Of a DNA stretch of 64,000 nucleotides, positions 27,943 to 36,239 are shown one piece after another. How positions within the stretch are numbered: the stretch's first letter is position 1; every line of letters starts with the position of its first letter. The DNA is from Algoriphagus sp. AGSA1. GTDB lineage: Bacteria > Bacteroidota > Bacteroidia > Cytophagales > Cyclobacteriaceae. The position numbers were made by a program, and so were the translations under genes. The notes beneath the pieces were generated by a model. That model saw nothing but the letters and a program-made list of their open reading frames with translations. It ran no database searches and was not told the DNA's origin. The stretch covers positions 38,096 through 102,095 of the forward strand of contig NZ_JAJUWR010000024.1 in assembly GCF_021390545.1 (NCBI RefSeq). The letters are read 5' to 3'.

Positions 27943-28716
27943 TTACAAATTATTCGCCTTTTTAATATAAAGTTCCAATGCTCCCGTCATACTAGGAGCA
28001 TTCGGCATAGGCGCTTCAATATCCAAAATCAGATCCAAATCCCTTACCGCCTGCGCCGTAGTCGGGCCAAAAGCGGCTATCCTGGTATTTCCCTGTTCAA
28101 AATCCGGGAAATTGATTTTCAATGATTTGATCCCTGAAGGGCTAAAAAACGCCAACACATCGTATTTCACATCCGCCAGATCAGATAAATCCGCCTCTAA
28201 GGTATGATAAATGATCGCTTCTGTAAACGCAATTCCGTTTTTTTCCATATAATCAGGAATATCATCTTTACGGATATCAGAACAAGGGAATAAATACTTT
28301 TCGGATTTATGTTTCTTGAAGTAATCAAATAAATCCTGGGCAGTCTTCTGGCCTACAAACAATTTGCGCTTACGGATTACTATGTACTTCTGCAGGTAAT
28401 GGGCCGTCTGATCAGAAATACAGAAATACTTCATGTCAGCGGGCATTTCGATCTTGAAATCCTTACAGATCGCAAAGAAATGGTCAATTGCGTTGCGGCT
28501 GGTAAAAATCACCGCGGTATGCTTCAGAATATCGATCTTCTGCTTACGAAATTCCTTGGGCACAACGGGCTCGACTTTAATGAATTGCCGGAAATCAATC
28601 TTCAGGTTATATTTCTCTGCCAACTGCACATAGGGAGAATTAGCTCCTGCCGGGGCTGGTTGAGATACTAGGATACTTTTTACTGGTCTAAACCTGTCTT
28701 TGGTAACTGCGCTCAT
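27943..28716 (-). CDS. hemD: Uroporphyrinogen-III synthase
   Basis: HemD closes hydroxymethylbilane to uroporphyrinogen III in haem synthesis. The two-domain fold is recognisable: VKSILVSQPAP, AVIFTSRNAIDHFF, KYLFPCSDIRKDDIPDYM, AIIYHTLEADLSDL, DVLAFFSPSGIKSL and RIAAFGPTTAQAVRDL. It has 257 residues. The family is weakly conserved, but these anchor motifs agree. It lies 31 bp downstream of the DUF4271 gene, a pairing I know from other Bacteroidota. Confidence 0.9.
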   Translation of the reverse strand: MSAVTKDRFRPVKSILVSQPAPAGANSPYVQLAEKYNLKIDFRQFIKVEPVVPKEFRKQKIDILKHTAVIFTSRNAIDHFFAICKDFKIEMPADMKYFCISDQTAHYLQKYIVIRKRKLFVGQKTAQDLFDYFKKHKSEKYLFPCSDIRKDDIPDYMEKNGIAFTEAIIYHTLEADLSDLADVKYDVLAFFSPSGIKSLKINFPDFEQGNTRIAAFGPTTAQAVRDLDLILDIEAPMPNAPSMTGALELYIKKANNL

Positions 28717-28747
28717 GCTTCTTTATTCCTTTTGGTGATTTACAAAA

Positions 28748-29869
28748 TCAATATCCCAAATCGAGAACCAATTTGGCCAAGATTAAAAAGGGCACTAATT
28801 CTGCGATGCAAAGGTAAGTAAATAAATGATATTTCTTAAAGCCCAGCCTATTCACCATTATTACAAACAGTCCCACTATTCCCAGAATATAAATCCAGAA
28901 AAAGCCTGCGAAAGAAAGTTCCAACGCCGTTTTGAGTAATGAAAACCCGTTCAGCAAATAAAAGGCGCTGATGAAAATAAGACCCATGGTAGTTATGACT
29001 ACCAGCCTTAATAAGTAAAAAAAGTGGGCAAACTCCAACTTCCCCAAATCAAACAAATAAGACAAAACACGTATTGCCGTAAACTTCAAAACCGTAAGGA
29101 TCAGAAGTAAAAAAGCACCCACAGCCCAGATCAACATCATGCTGGTAAAAGCCAGTTCTATCCTAGCCTCCAGCCATTCCTGACGAAAAACCACCAGACC
29201 GGTCACCATCTCCAAGGACAATAGCAGATTCACGATAAACAGATAAAAAAGAATATCTGCGGAAAAGAACTTCTGAAGACTCCCCGATTCCGAAAAATCC
29301 TCCGCATTGAGCAATGAAACAGGCTTGATCATCATCTCAAAAATAAAAGGGTAAGCCAGCTTGTACAGAGCAATAAACAACAAGCAAATCAAGAGGGCCA
29401 CTACAAAAAAATCACGCATATCCTGACGGTCAAAGTCTCTTGCCACGATTGATACCCCATCATTGCCCACACGCTCTGGAGTAGATGCTGGGCTCAAAAC
29501 TTTTTTCGCAGTGGCATCCCCTAAGGAAATGCCGTTTTTGAAAACAGTGAGATGTGGCTGATCTCCGGAAAATTCTTTTTTAAAGTCCTCTACTTTCATT
29601 TTGAAAGCCGTATCCTGATCTGTAAAAAACCACAGCTTATCTCCCACAAATACCACCGAATGATCAGGGAAATCGAAAGACAAATATGCCAAAGGAAAAG
29701 TCTGTAGATCCAATTCAAGTAACAAACGGTCATTGGAACTGAACCAAGTCTCTCGCTCTCCTTCTTCCCACTTTAGGCTGTAATCCTCTAAAACCTGAGT
29801 GAAAGCCTGACCCATCAGTGCAAAGAGCAAAACGAATAGCAGAAAAATCTTAGTGATTGGTGTTTTCAT
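28748..29869 (-). CDS. DUF4271 family membrane protein
   Basis: The start is ATG 29869; a TTG six bases upstream is unlikely. A signal peptide (FLLFVLLFALMGQAF) is followed by a soluble segment of about 120 residues. About six membrane helices then run to the C-terminus, beginning with FFVVALLICLLFIALYKLAY. The pattern and the position next to hemD match DUF4271. The function is unknown. It starts 2 bp after the stop of the BamA-like gene, so the three genes form one operon. Confidence 0.8.
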   Translation of the reverse strand: MKTPITKIFLLFVLLFALMGQAFTQVLEDYSLKWEEGERETWFSSNDRLLLELDLQTFPLAYLSFDFPDHSVVFVGDKLWFFTDQDTAFKMKVEDFKKEFSGDQPHLTVFKNGISLGDATAKKVLSPASTPERVGNDGVSIVARDFDRQDMRDFFVVALLICLLFIALYKLAYPFIFEMMIKPVSLLNAEDFSESGSLQKFFSADILFYLFIVNLLLSLEMVTGLVVFRQEWLEARIELAFTSMMLIWAVGAFLLLILTVLKFTAIRVLSYLFDLGKLEFAHFFYLLRLVVITTMGLIFISAFYLLNGFSLLKTALELSFAGFFWIYILGIVGLFVIMVNRLGFKKYHLFTYLCIAELVPFLILAKLVLDLGY

Positions 29870-29871
29870 AC

Positions 29872-31572
29872 TCAAAATCTGGCCAGGTAGCCAAAATGTA
29901 TCCTAGAATAGGAGAATTGTAAAGGTTGTTCATTCGATTTTCCGACTCCATATATAAACCGAAAAATACCGGATCCAGTATCTAGATTGATCCCTGCTCC
30001 AAATGAAACAGGTCTGTCAATTGAAGGTGCAAAGTACGGGTTTTCTAGAATCCCCAAGTCAGCAAAAATCAAGAGAAATGAGTTTTCTCCAAAAAAAAGC
30101 CGCTGTTCCATGTTTAGGTACCCATAAGTGCGGGCAAAGAAGAAGTTTTCATTGAACCCTCTTATGCTCTTCAGCCCACCAAGACGGAAAAGGTCATTCA
30201 TAAGCAGATTTTGATTTTGAGTGAATCCTCCACTCCCTCTCCACCACATACCCCAGCCCCTTTTGATGAAAACATGTTGCTCCATTTCCCCCTTTACCAC
30301 GTATTGCGGGCTATTCATATCAAGCCCTTCATACACCTCGGGTGGAAAACCGGTATTCTCCAATATCTTTTTATTCCCGACTGCGAATTCCCCATTTACC
30401 AAAAACCCTCTCCTAGGGAAAAACGGACTATCCAACCTGTTCCACACCCCGCCAAGGCCATATTGGTTCCAGCGATAATCAGCTATTTCCGGAAGCTCGG
30501 TGATATTCCCATACCTCTCCGTATCCAGAATATCACTTGCTTGTCTGCGGGTGAAAAAGCGTAGGTAGCTATCCTGCCCCAGATGATAGCCAAATTCCAC
30601 ACTTAAATACCGGGTTAGAAAGGTGGAATCCTGTTTGAGCAGATTGAACCCCACCCGCAAATCTAATGGCGAGTTGAACAAAAACGACTCTTTTGCAGAA
30701 ATATCCAAGGACTGCGTCCCAACATTCAGACGCTGCCAGTGAAGGGCCACATCTCTTCCTCTACCTCCCAGATGATACAGTTCCAGATCCAACTGGCCTG
30801 TTAAAAGCATTTTGCCTGGCTCATTTTCATTGGGAAGCAATCCTACTATCCCATCCAACATATTGGTGTTCCTATCTTGAAGTGTAAAAGTAGGCTGTGC
30901 TTTTTTTAGCTTAAAATCGACGATTGGAGGCTGCAGCAGCCTGAAATAGGAAGATCTATTAAGGGACCGCCCTGCTTCGTCCAGCTGCTTTTGGGAAAAA
31001 GGCATCCCCGGGCGTATTCCTGTGATATTCTCTACAAACCCCTTTTGCGTCTTAGTATCACCATTCACTAGAAGGCTATCCCACAAAATCAGCGGCCCTG
31101 GATCAAAATCAACTACGGCTGTCAGTTTATTTCCTTTTCGATGGATACTGTCAAGTTTAATTTGAGCAAAGGGATATCCCTTGTTCTCTGCTTCCCGGAT
31201 TACCCCTTGCATCCATCGTAACCCAGAGATGTAATCTGAACCTACGGGATCCACCTTCTGCGAGAACTCCCCAGGCACATTTCCTACAGCAATAGATTCC
31301 CAGAAATACTGCTCTCCAAGAAACACAGTGACTTCTAACGAATCCGCTGAAATTTCCCGCCGCTGTATCACTGCGCCGAGGTATCCCTCATCATGGAGTG
31401 ATCGCTGGATGGAATCCAGGTACCCCTCCCCTGCCTGGGAGGTCAAAAAAGCTTCCCAATCATACGATCTCTGGGGGGAATCACTTGACCACTTTACCCA
31501 AAACCCATGTTGTGCGTGACAGAAGCCTCCCGCAATAAAAAAAAGGGTGAACGCCAAAATGAAGATCTTCAA
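29872..31572 (-). CDS. BamA/TamA-like outer-membrane beta-barrel protein
   Basis: The start is TTG at 31572, which gives an excellent signal peptide (MKIFILAFTLFFIAGGFCHA). A POTRA-like unit is visible (DSLLVNGDTKTQKGFVENI, then GMPFSQKQLDEAGRSLN). It is followed by a barrel with the Omp85-type L6 motif SIRGFNE near residue 470 and a terminal strand ending in Phe (FGYLARF). At 566 residues it is shorter than BamA, which is encoded separately at 59072. A TamA-like or specialised insertion role is inferred. Confidence 0.82.
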   Translation of the reverse strand: MKIFILAFTLFFIAGGFCHAQHGFWVKWSSDSPQRSYDWEAFLTSQAGEGYLDSIQRSLHDEGYLGAVIQRREISADSLEVTVFLGEQYFWESIAVGNVPGEFSQKVDPVGSDYISGLRWMQGVIREAENKGYPFAQIKLDSIHRKGNKLTAVVDFDPGPLILWDSLLVNGDTKTQKGFVENITGIRPGMPFSQKQLDEAGRSLNRSSYFRLLQPPIVDFKLKKAQPTFTLQDRNTNMLDGIVGLLPNENEPGKMLLTGQLDLELYHLGGRGRDVALHWQRLNVGTQSLDISAKESFLFNSPLDLRVGFNLLKQDSTFLTRYLSVEFGYHLGQDSYLRFFTRRQASDILDTERYGNITELPEIADYRWNQYGLGGVWNRLDSPFFPRRGFLVNGEFAVGNKKILENTGFPPEVYEGLDMNSPQYVVKGEMEQHVFIKRGWGMWWRGSGGFTQNQNLLMNDLFRLGGLKSIRGFNENFFFARTYGYLNMEQRLFFGENSFLLIFADLGILENPYFAPSIDRPVSFGAGINLDTGSGIFRFIYGVGKSNEQPLQFSYSRIHFGYLARF

Positions 31573-31618
31573 AGGACTAGCTGGGATTGGTTATATTCGC
31601 AAATTAAAAGAATTCAAG

Positions 31619-32740
31619 TTGGCGGGCATATACATACACATTCCTTTTTGCAGGCAAGCCTGCCATTATTGCGATTTTCATTTCAGCACCAATCTTGACA
31701 GCATGAGCCGTATGGCAGAGATGATTTGTCGTGAGCTTGAACTACGCAAAGGTTATCTTCGGGGCCAAGACATCAAAACTGTCTATTTTGGAGGGGGCAC
31801 TCCCTCACTTTTACCTGTTGCGCTCATTGAAATGATCCTTGGGCAAATTGCCAAAACCTATAACGCCGGATGGGAGGAAGTAACACTGGAGGCCAATCCG
31901 GATGATCTCAGCTCAGAAAAGCTGGCTACCTGGAAATATCTGGGAGTAGATCGGTTAAGTTTGGGGATTCAAAGCTTTGATGAAGAAGTACTGAAGTTTT
32001 ACAACAGAGCACATACTGCCGAAGAATCCAAATCGGCTATAGAAAAAGCAAGGAAAGTAGGCTTTGAAAAATTCAGTCTAGACCTGATCTATGGATTTCC
32101 TCAGCCCAATCATGACCTATGGAAACGTGACCTGGCTACCGCAATAGCCCAGAATCCCGGTCATATTTCAAGCTATGCGCTTACTGTAGAAGAGAAAACC
32201 GCGCTTGGAATGTGGAGCAAAAGGGGGAGATTTACCCCGGCCGATGAGGATTTTGTGGCGGAGCAGTTTGAAATCCTTCAAGAGCAAAGCTCCAAATCCG
32301 GCTATATCCAATACGAAGTCTCTAATTTTGGCAAGCCCGGCCAATTTGCTTTGCATAACAGGAACTATTGGCAAGGTGTTCCTTATCTGGGAGTAGGCCC
32401 CAGCGCCCATTCATTTGATGGGAAAAACAGAGGTGCCAATTCCGCTAGCAATGCCCGATATCTGAAAGTTCTAGGACAGGAAAACACCCCGTTCACAGAG
32501 GACAATCTATCTGAAGATGAACGATTAAACGAATATATACTTACCGGACTGAGAACATTGTGGGGGATTGATTTTGATGTGATCCATAGTGATTTTGGAG
32601 TGGATCTTTTAAGTTCCCGGCAGGCGGTTATAAGGCAAATGGAAGCAGAAGGGTGGCTTATTTGGAAAGATAAAAACCTATCTTTGAGCAAAAAAGGAAA
32701 ACTATTGGCGGATAGTATTGCCGCTGCTCTTTTCATTTGA
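31619..32740 (+). CDS. hemW: Radical SAM haem chaperone HemW
   Basis: HemW is an S-adenosylmethionine-binding haem chaperone, formerly annotated as coproporphyrinogen oxidase-like. The [4Fe-4S] motif is FCRQACHYCDF (Cys-x3-Cys-x2-Cys). VYFGGGTPSLL, LEANPDDL and RLSLGIQSFDEEVLKFYNR are typical. TTG at 31619 is the likely start: it begins at AGIYIHIPFC, where HemW proteins normally begin. The ATG at 31547 would add 24 residues and overlap the opposite gene. A box close to TAnnTTTG lies at 31592-31599. The length from TTG is 373 residues. Confidence 0.92.
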   Translation: MAGIYIHIPFCRQACHYCDFHFSTNLDSMSRMAEMICRELELRKGYLRGQDIKTVYFGGGTPSLLPVALIEMILGQIAKTYNAGWEEVTLEANPDDLSSEKLATWKYLGVDRLSLGIQSFDEEVLKFYNRAHTAEESKSAIEKARKVGFEKFSLDLIYGFPQPNHDLWKRDLATAIAQNPGHISSYALTVEEKTALGMWSKRGRFTPADEDFVAEQFEILQEQSSKSGYIQYEVSNFGKPGQFALHNRNYWQGVPYLGVGPSAHSFDGKNRGANSASNARYLKVLGQENTPFTEDNLSEDERLNEYILTGLRTLWGIDFDVIHSDFGVDLLSSRQAVIRQMEAEGWLIWKDKNLSLSKKGKLLADSIAAALFI

Positions 32741-32892
32741 TCATCCTTAACCTTTCAATGGTCTTATTTCCATTGACTTCGGAGAAGGACAATCGCCCTC
32801 GGCACATCATCATCCAAAGGTGTTTTGCTCATGCCTGCAAGGACGAGCCTACCTATTGTAGCCTGGTTTTATATTATTATTTCTAAAAAGTT

Positions 32893-33204
32893 ATGAGTAA
32901 GGACGGATATTTCAGCAGAAAGAAGGAAGTGGCTCCCCTGGAGTCGGCCTTCAATGACCTACTGAAGGCCTACAGACTGGAGGGCAAGTACAGAGAGAAG
33001 TCCCTGGTACACGATTGGCCGGACCTGGTGGGCAAAACCATTGCAGATAGAACCTCATCAGTTTTTATCCGGGACAAAAAACTAATCGTGAAATTAAGTT
33101 CCGGCCCGATTAAGAAGGAATTGCTAATGAACAAAAGTAAAGTACTCAATCTGATAGAGCAGAGATATGGTCTTGGGGTCATTGACGATTTGGTGTGTTT
33201 ATAG
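32893..33204 (+). CDS. DUF721 (DciA-like) protein
   Basis: This 103-residue protein has the DUF721/DciA pattern: LESAFNDLLKAYRLEGKYRE, then WPDLVGKTIADRTSSVFIRDKKL and VKLSSGPIKKELLMNK. The conserved W.dlVG.xIA core is present. DciA proteins load the replicative helicase DnaB in bacteria lacking DnaC. Whether this short Bacteroidota version does so is inferred from the family. It stands alone, 152 bp after hemW. Confidence 0.85.
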   Translation: MSKDGYFSRKKEVAPLESAFNDLLKAYRLEGKYREKSLVHDWPDLVGKTIADRTSSVFIRDKKLIVKLSSGPIKKELLMNKSKVLNLIEQRYGLGVIDDLVCL

Positions 33205-33322
33205 CTCCCCTAAAACAGCTTCATTGATCTCAATTTACTCTTTTTAACATGAAGGTAATTCTCATTCCCTTACCTGTTCACAATTTTCCAATACGAATGA
33301 GTATTATTGTGGTCGCACATCC

Positions 33323-35383
33323 ATGATCAAACTACCACAGATCCATATCGGAAAACTAAGCCTTTTACTTGCCATACTGGTCTGGCTTGCGCTGCTTTTT
33401 GTGAATTTGGTAAGACTTGTCGGGATTCTCAATCAGATGGATTCCGGTATAGCAGTGGAGTTCATCTGGATTTTGCAGACCCTCTTTTTCATTACAGTCT
33501 ATAGTTTCTACAAATATTCCATTACCAAAAGCACCCAAAGTGACTTCCTGAATCTGATCTGGCGGGGAGCATCCACAGGAATATTCGCTGTTGGGGTTTA
33601 CCTGATTATAGAATTGTTTTATAGCTCCTTAGGAGAAAGCAAACTGGCCACTGAACCTTTCCTGAGAACGTTTTTCTATCATGTGAGATTTGGATTGGTG
33701 ACAGTTTTTCTGATTTCCACATCTCTTCTTTGGCAGCATCTCATTCTTTACCAGAAAACCAAACGCGTGGTAAAACAATGGCAAGCATATGAGATAGCGA
33801 TGCTCGTTGCCATGTTTTTGGTCTTTTTTGACAGAGGGGCAAACGAATACAGCTTCTTTTTTGGACTGGTGCTGTTAGGAATATTGGCCGTGATCATTTC
33901 CACAAACCTCAAATGGATCCCATACCTGACCTTTAAGGAAAAATGGAAGTCTCTACTTTTTATGGCAATCATAATTCTAACGATCGGATATTTTTTATGG
34001 TACACCTTCTCAGGGGAGAGAGACTACGAATACCCGGTAAATCTCACCTGGAACCTATTTCTGATTTCATTGTTTTGGTTTGTGCTGGTATATGCTGTCC
34101 TCAGCTTTCTGGTCACCTTATTCAATCTCCCTACATCGTCGGTGTTTGAACAAAAGCTCACAGAAGCTATCAATTTCCAACGTCTAAGCCAATCTATTCA
34201 GCCTGGAGAAAATGAGGAGCAAGTGCTGGATATACTGTTGGATTCGTGTATGAGTGCCGCGTATGCCGACGCTGCCTGGCTTGAAATGTCCAGTTCTGAT
34301 TCTTCAAATGGATGTTTTAAAGAGAGATTTATAGACCAAAAAACCCGGGAAGAAATCACGGAACTGGTGCAGAAGCAGAAGGCTGCGCAGGAATGGATAA
34401 GTGAAAAACGTCCTGATACACTCAGTCCTATTCAAATAAGGATAGATCACCCTAAATATGAGTCAGTTCTTCTGGTCGCATTGGTTATAAATAAAGCTGT
34501 AATAGGCAAAATGGTGCTGTGCAAGGAAGTACGTGATGGTTTCAACAAAGAGATGCTGAATATCATCAGCACATTTGGGAGGCAGGCATGTATAGCCGTA
34601 GAAAATCACCGCTTACTCAACCAGGCCATCCTTAATGAACGTTACCAAGAGGAACTCAAAATAGCCCAGCGAGTCCAAAAATCCTTACTCCCTACCCAGT
34701 TAGATCATAATCAAGCTTTTGATATCTGTGCATTTTCCAATGCGGCAGATGAAGTGGGGGGTGATTACTATGATACCTTCCAGCTGGACGAGGATAGGTT
34801 TGTGTTGATTATAGGAGACGTATCCGGAAAGGGGACATCGGCGGCATTTCACATGTCCCAGATGAAGGGGGTTTTCCAAAGTCTCATTCAGCTGAACCTC
34901 AGCCCCTCTGATTTTATGGTCAAGGCCAATGCGGCACTCAGCAAATGTCTGGAACGCAATCACTTCATCACTGCCTCCATATTTATTATCGACACCGCAA
35001 AACAAAGTATCTGTCATTCACGTGCAGGCCATGTACCCACTCTTTTCCATGAAAAAAAACTGGGGACATCTGCCTATTTGGAAATTGACGGACTGGGTTT
35101 AGGGATTTTAAGAAACATGCAGTATCAAAAACACGTTGTGGAAAAGACCTTCACCTATCAGGCAGGGGATGTATTAGTCTTGTTCACAGATGGCATAGTG
35201 GAAGCAAAGAATGAAAAATCCGATCAGTTCGGATATGAACGAATGAGAACCTTATTGGAAGTCTATCACGACCTCCCGCCCAAGGATATCCAGGCAAAAG
35301 TCATCGATTCTCTCCATGAATTCGTAGGCAGAGACCGACTGATTGACGATGACTATTCTATGATGGTCGTGAAATTCACTTAA
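33323..35383 (+). CDS. Membrane-bound SpoIIE/RsbU-type PP2C phosphatase with GAF domain
   Basis: This is a serine phosphatase expected to dephosphorylate the STAS antagonist encoded next. About eight N-terminal membrane helices (residues 10-270) form a possible sensor region. A GAF-like domain follows at about 290-420 (ISTFGRQACIAVENHRLL), then a short helical linker (ELKIAQRVQKSLLP). The PP2C-SpoIIE domain has its metal-binding residues: DEVGGDYYD, IGDVSGKGTSAAFHM, LFTDGIVEAKN and DDDYSMMVVKF. The length is 686 residues. It is followed by STAS and anti-sigma genes. Confidence 0.93.
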   Translation: MIKLPQIHIGKLSLLLAILVWLALLFVNLVRLVGILNQMDSGIAVEFIWILQTLFFITVYSFYKYSITKSTQSDFLNLIWRGASTGIFAVGVYLIIELFYSSLGESKLATEPFLRTFFYHVRFGLVTVFLISTSLLWQHLILYQKTKRVVKQWQAYEIAMLVAMFLVFFDRGANEYSFFFGLVLLGILAVIISTNLKWIPYLTFKEKWKSLLFMAIIILTIGYFLWYTFSGERDYEYPVNLTWNLFLISLFWFVLVYAVLSFLVTLFNLPTSSVFEQKLTEAINFQRLSQSIQPGENEEQVLDILLDSCMSAAYADAAWLEMSSSDSSNGCFKERFIDQKTREEITELVQKQKAAQEWISEKRPDTLSPIQIRIDHPKYESVLLVALVINKAVIGKMVLCKEVRDGFNKEMLNIISTFGRQACIAVENHRLLNQAILNERYQEELKIAQRVQKSLLPTQLDHNQAFDICAFSNAADEVGGDYYDTFQLDEDRFVLIIGDVSGKGTSAAFHMSQMKGVFQSLIQLNLSPSDFMVKANAALSKCLERNHFITASIFIIDTAKQSICHSRAGHVPTLFHEKKLGTSAYLEIDGLGLGILRNMQYQKHVVEKTFTYQAGDVLVLFTDGIVEAKNEKSDQFGYERMRTLLEVYHDLPPKDIQAKVIDSLHEFVGRDRLIDDDYSMMVVKFT

Positions 35384-35404
35384 CAAGATAAAGAAGCCAA
35401 ACAA

Positions 35405-35737
35405 ATGCTAACTATAGATACCCAGAAAGAAAACGGCCATGACATATTGCTATTGAGCGGGGAAGTAGATGCCAGCAACTCAGTCATTTTGGATGAAGCT
35501 ATCACAAAACTAGTCACTGATGGGAGCAAAGCAATTCTGGTAGATGCCTCAGGCCTGGATTATATTTCATCTGCAGGGCTGGGAGTGTTCATGTCTTACT
35601 TGGAGGATTTTCAGGAAAAAGGCATCAAGTTGAAAATTCACTCCCTTTCAGAACGGGTCTTTGAGGTTTTTAAGATCTTAGGCTTAGACCAGTTGATGCA
35701 TATTTATCCTGACAAAAAATCAGCCCTCCTTAGCTGA
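35405..35737 (+). CDS. STAS-domain anti-sigma factor antagonist
   Basis: This 110-residue single-domain STAS protein has the phosphorylation loop LDYISSAGLGVFMSYL; Ser56 is the presumed phosphorylated residue by alignment with RsbV/SpoIIAA. When dephosphorylated it should bind the anti-sigma kinase encoded immediately downstream. It is 21 bp after the phosphatase gene and 1 bp before the kinase gene, so the three form a partner-switching operon. Confidence 0.93.
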   Translation: MLTIDTQKENGHDILLLSGEVDASNSVILDEAITKLVTDGSKAILVDASGLDYISSAGLGVFMSYLEDFQEKGIKLKIHSLSERVFEVFKILGLDQLMHIYPDKKSALLS

Positions 35738-35738
35738 A

Positions 35739-36152
35739 ATGAAACATCAGATGAAAATATCGTGTCAAACGACAGCGTTGTCTGATTTACGGGGCTTTTT
35801 GAAAGAAAGCCTGAAAGACTTCCGCCTGTCTGAAATAGACCAGCTTCAGATCACCCTGGCCGTGGAAGAGGTATGTGCCAATCTGATAATCCATTCGCAC
35901 AAGTGCAACGCACTGGATTACATTATCCTGAATATCAAACGAAATCCCGGGAAATTGATCTTTGAAATAACCGATGAAGGCAAAGCATTCAATATGCTTG
36001 ACTATGAAGTTCCAGATTTAAATAAAGTAAAGGGGGAAAAGCGAAAAGGAGGTTTAGGCATAATTTTGGTCAAGAAGATTATGGATGAAATCGAGTTTGA
36101 ATCAAGTGAAGGCAAGAACACCTGTCGCCTCATCAAATGGTTTCATTCCTAA
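35739..36152 (+). CDS. RsbW-like anti-sigma serine kinase (HATPase)
   Basis: This GHKL-type ATPase has an N-box (LAVEEVCANLIIHSHK), G1 box (ITDEGKAFN) and G2 box (KGGLGIILVKKIMDEI) over 137 residues. It should phosphorylate the STAS protein and sequester an unknown partner when the antagonist is phosphorylated. No sigma factor is encoded nearby, so the output may be a sigma factor elsewhere or a non-transcriptional target. Confidence 0.92.
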   Translation: MKHQMKISCQTTALSDLRGFLKESLKDFRLSEIDQLQITLAVEEVCANLIIHSHKCNALDYIILNIKRNPGKLIFEITDEGKAFNMLDYEVPDLNKVKGEKRKGGLGIILVKKIMDEIEFESSEGKNTCRLIKWFHS

Positions 36153-36199
36153 TTCATGTTAAAACCTGAGTATTCGGGACTTTTGGCTTGAAATCCTAA

Positions 36200-36207
36200 T
36201 AAATTTG
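36200..36207 (+). promoter_or_regulatory. -7 promoter box before first parvulin gene
   Basis: TAAATTTG matches the Bacteroidota -7 consensus TAnnTTTG and lies 32 bp upstream of ATG 36240. A TTTG at 36182-36185 is a possible -33, but the 14-bp spacer is short. Confidence 0.4.
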
Positions 36208-36239
36208 TAAAATTGCATTCCAATTCTGCCATTTCACAC

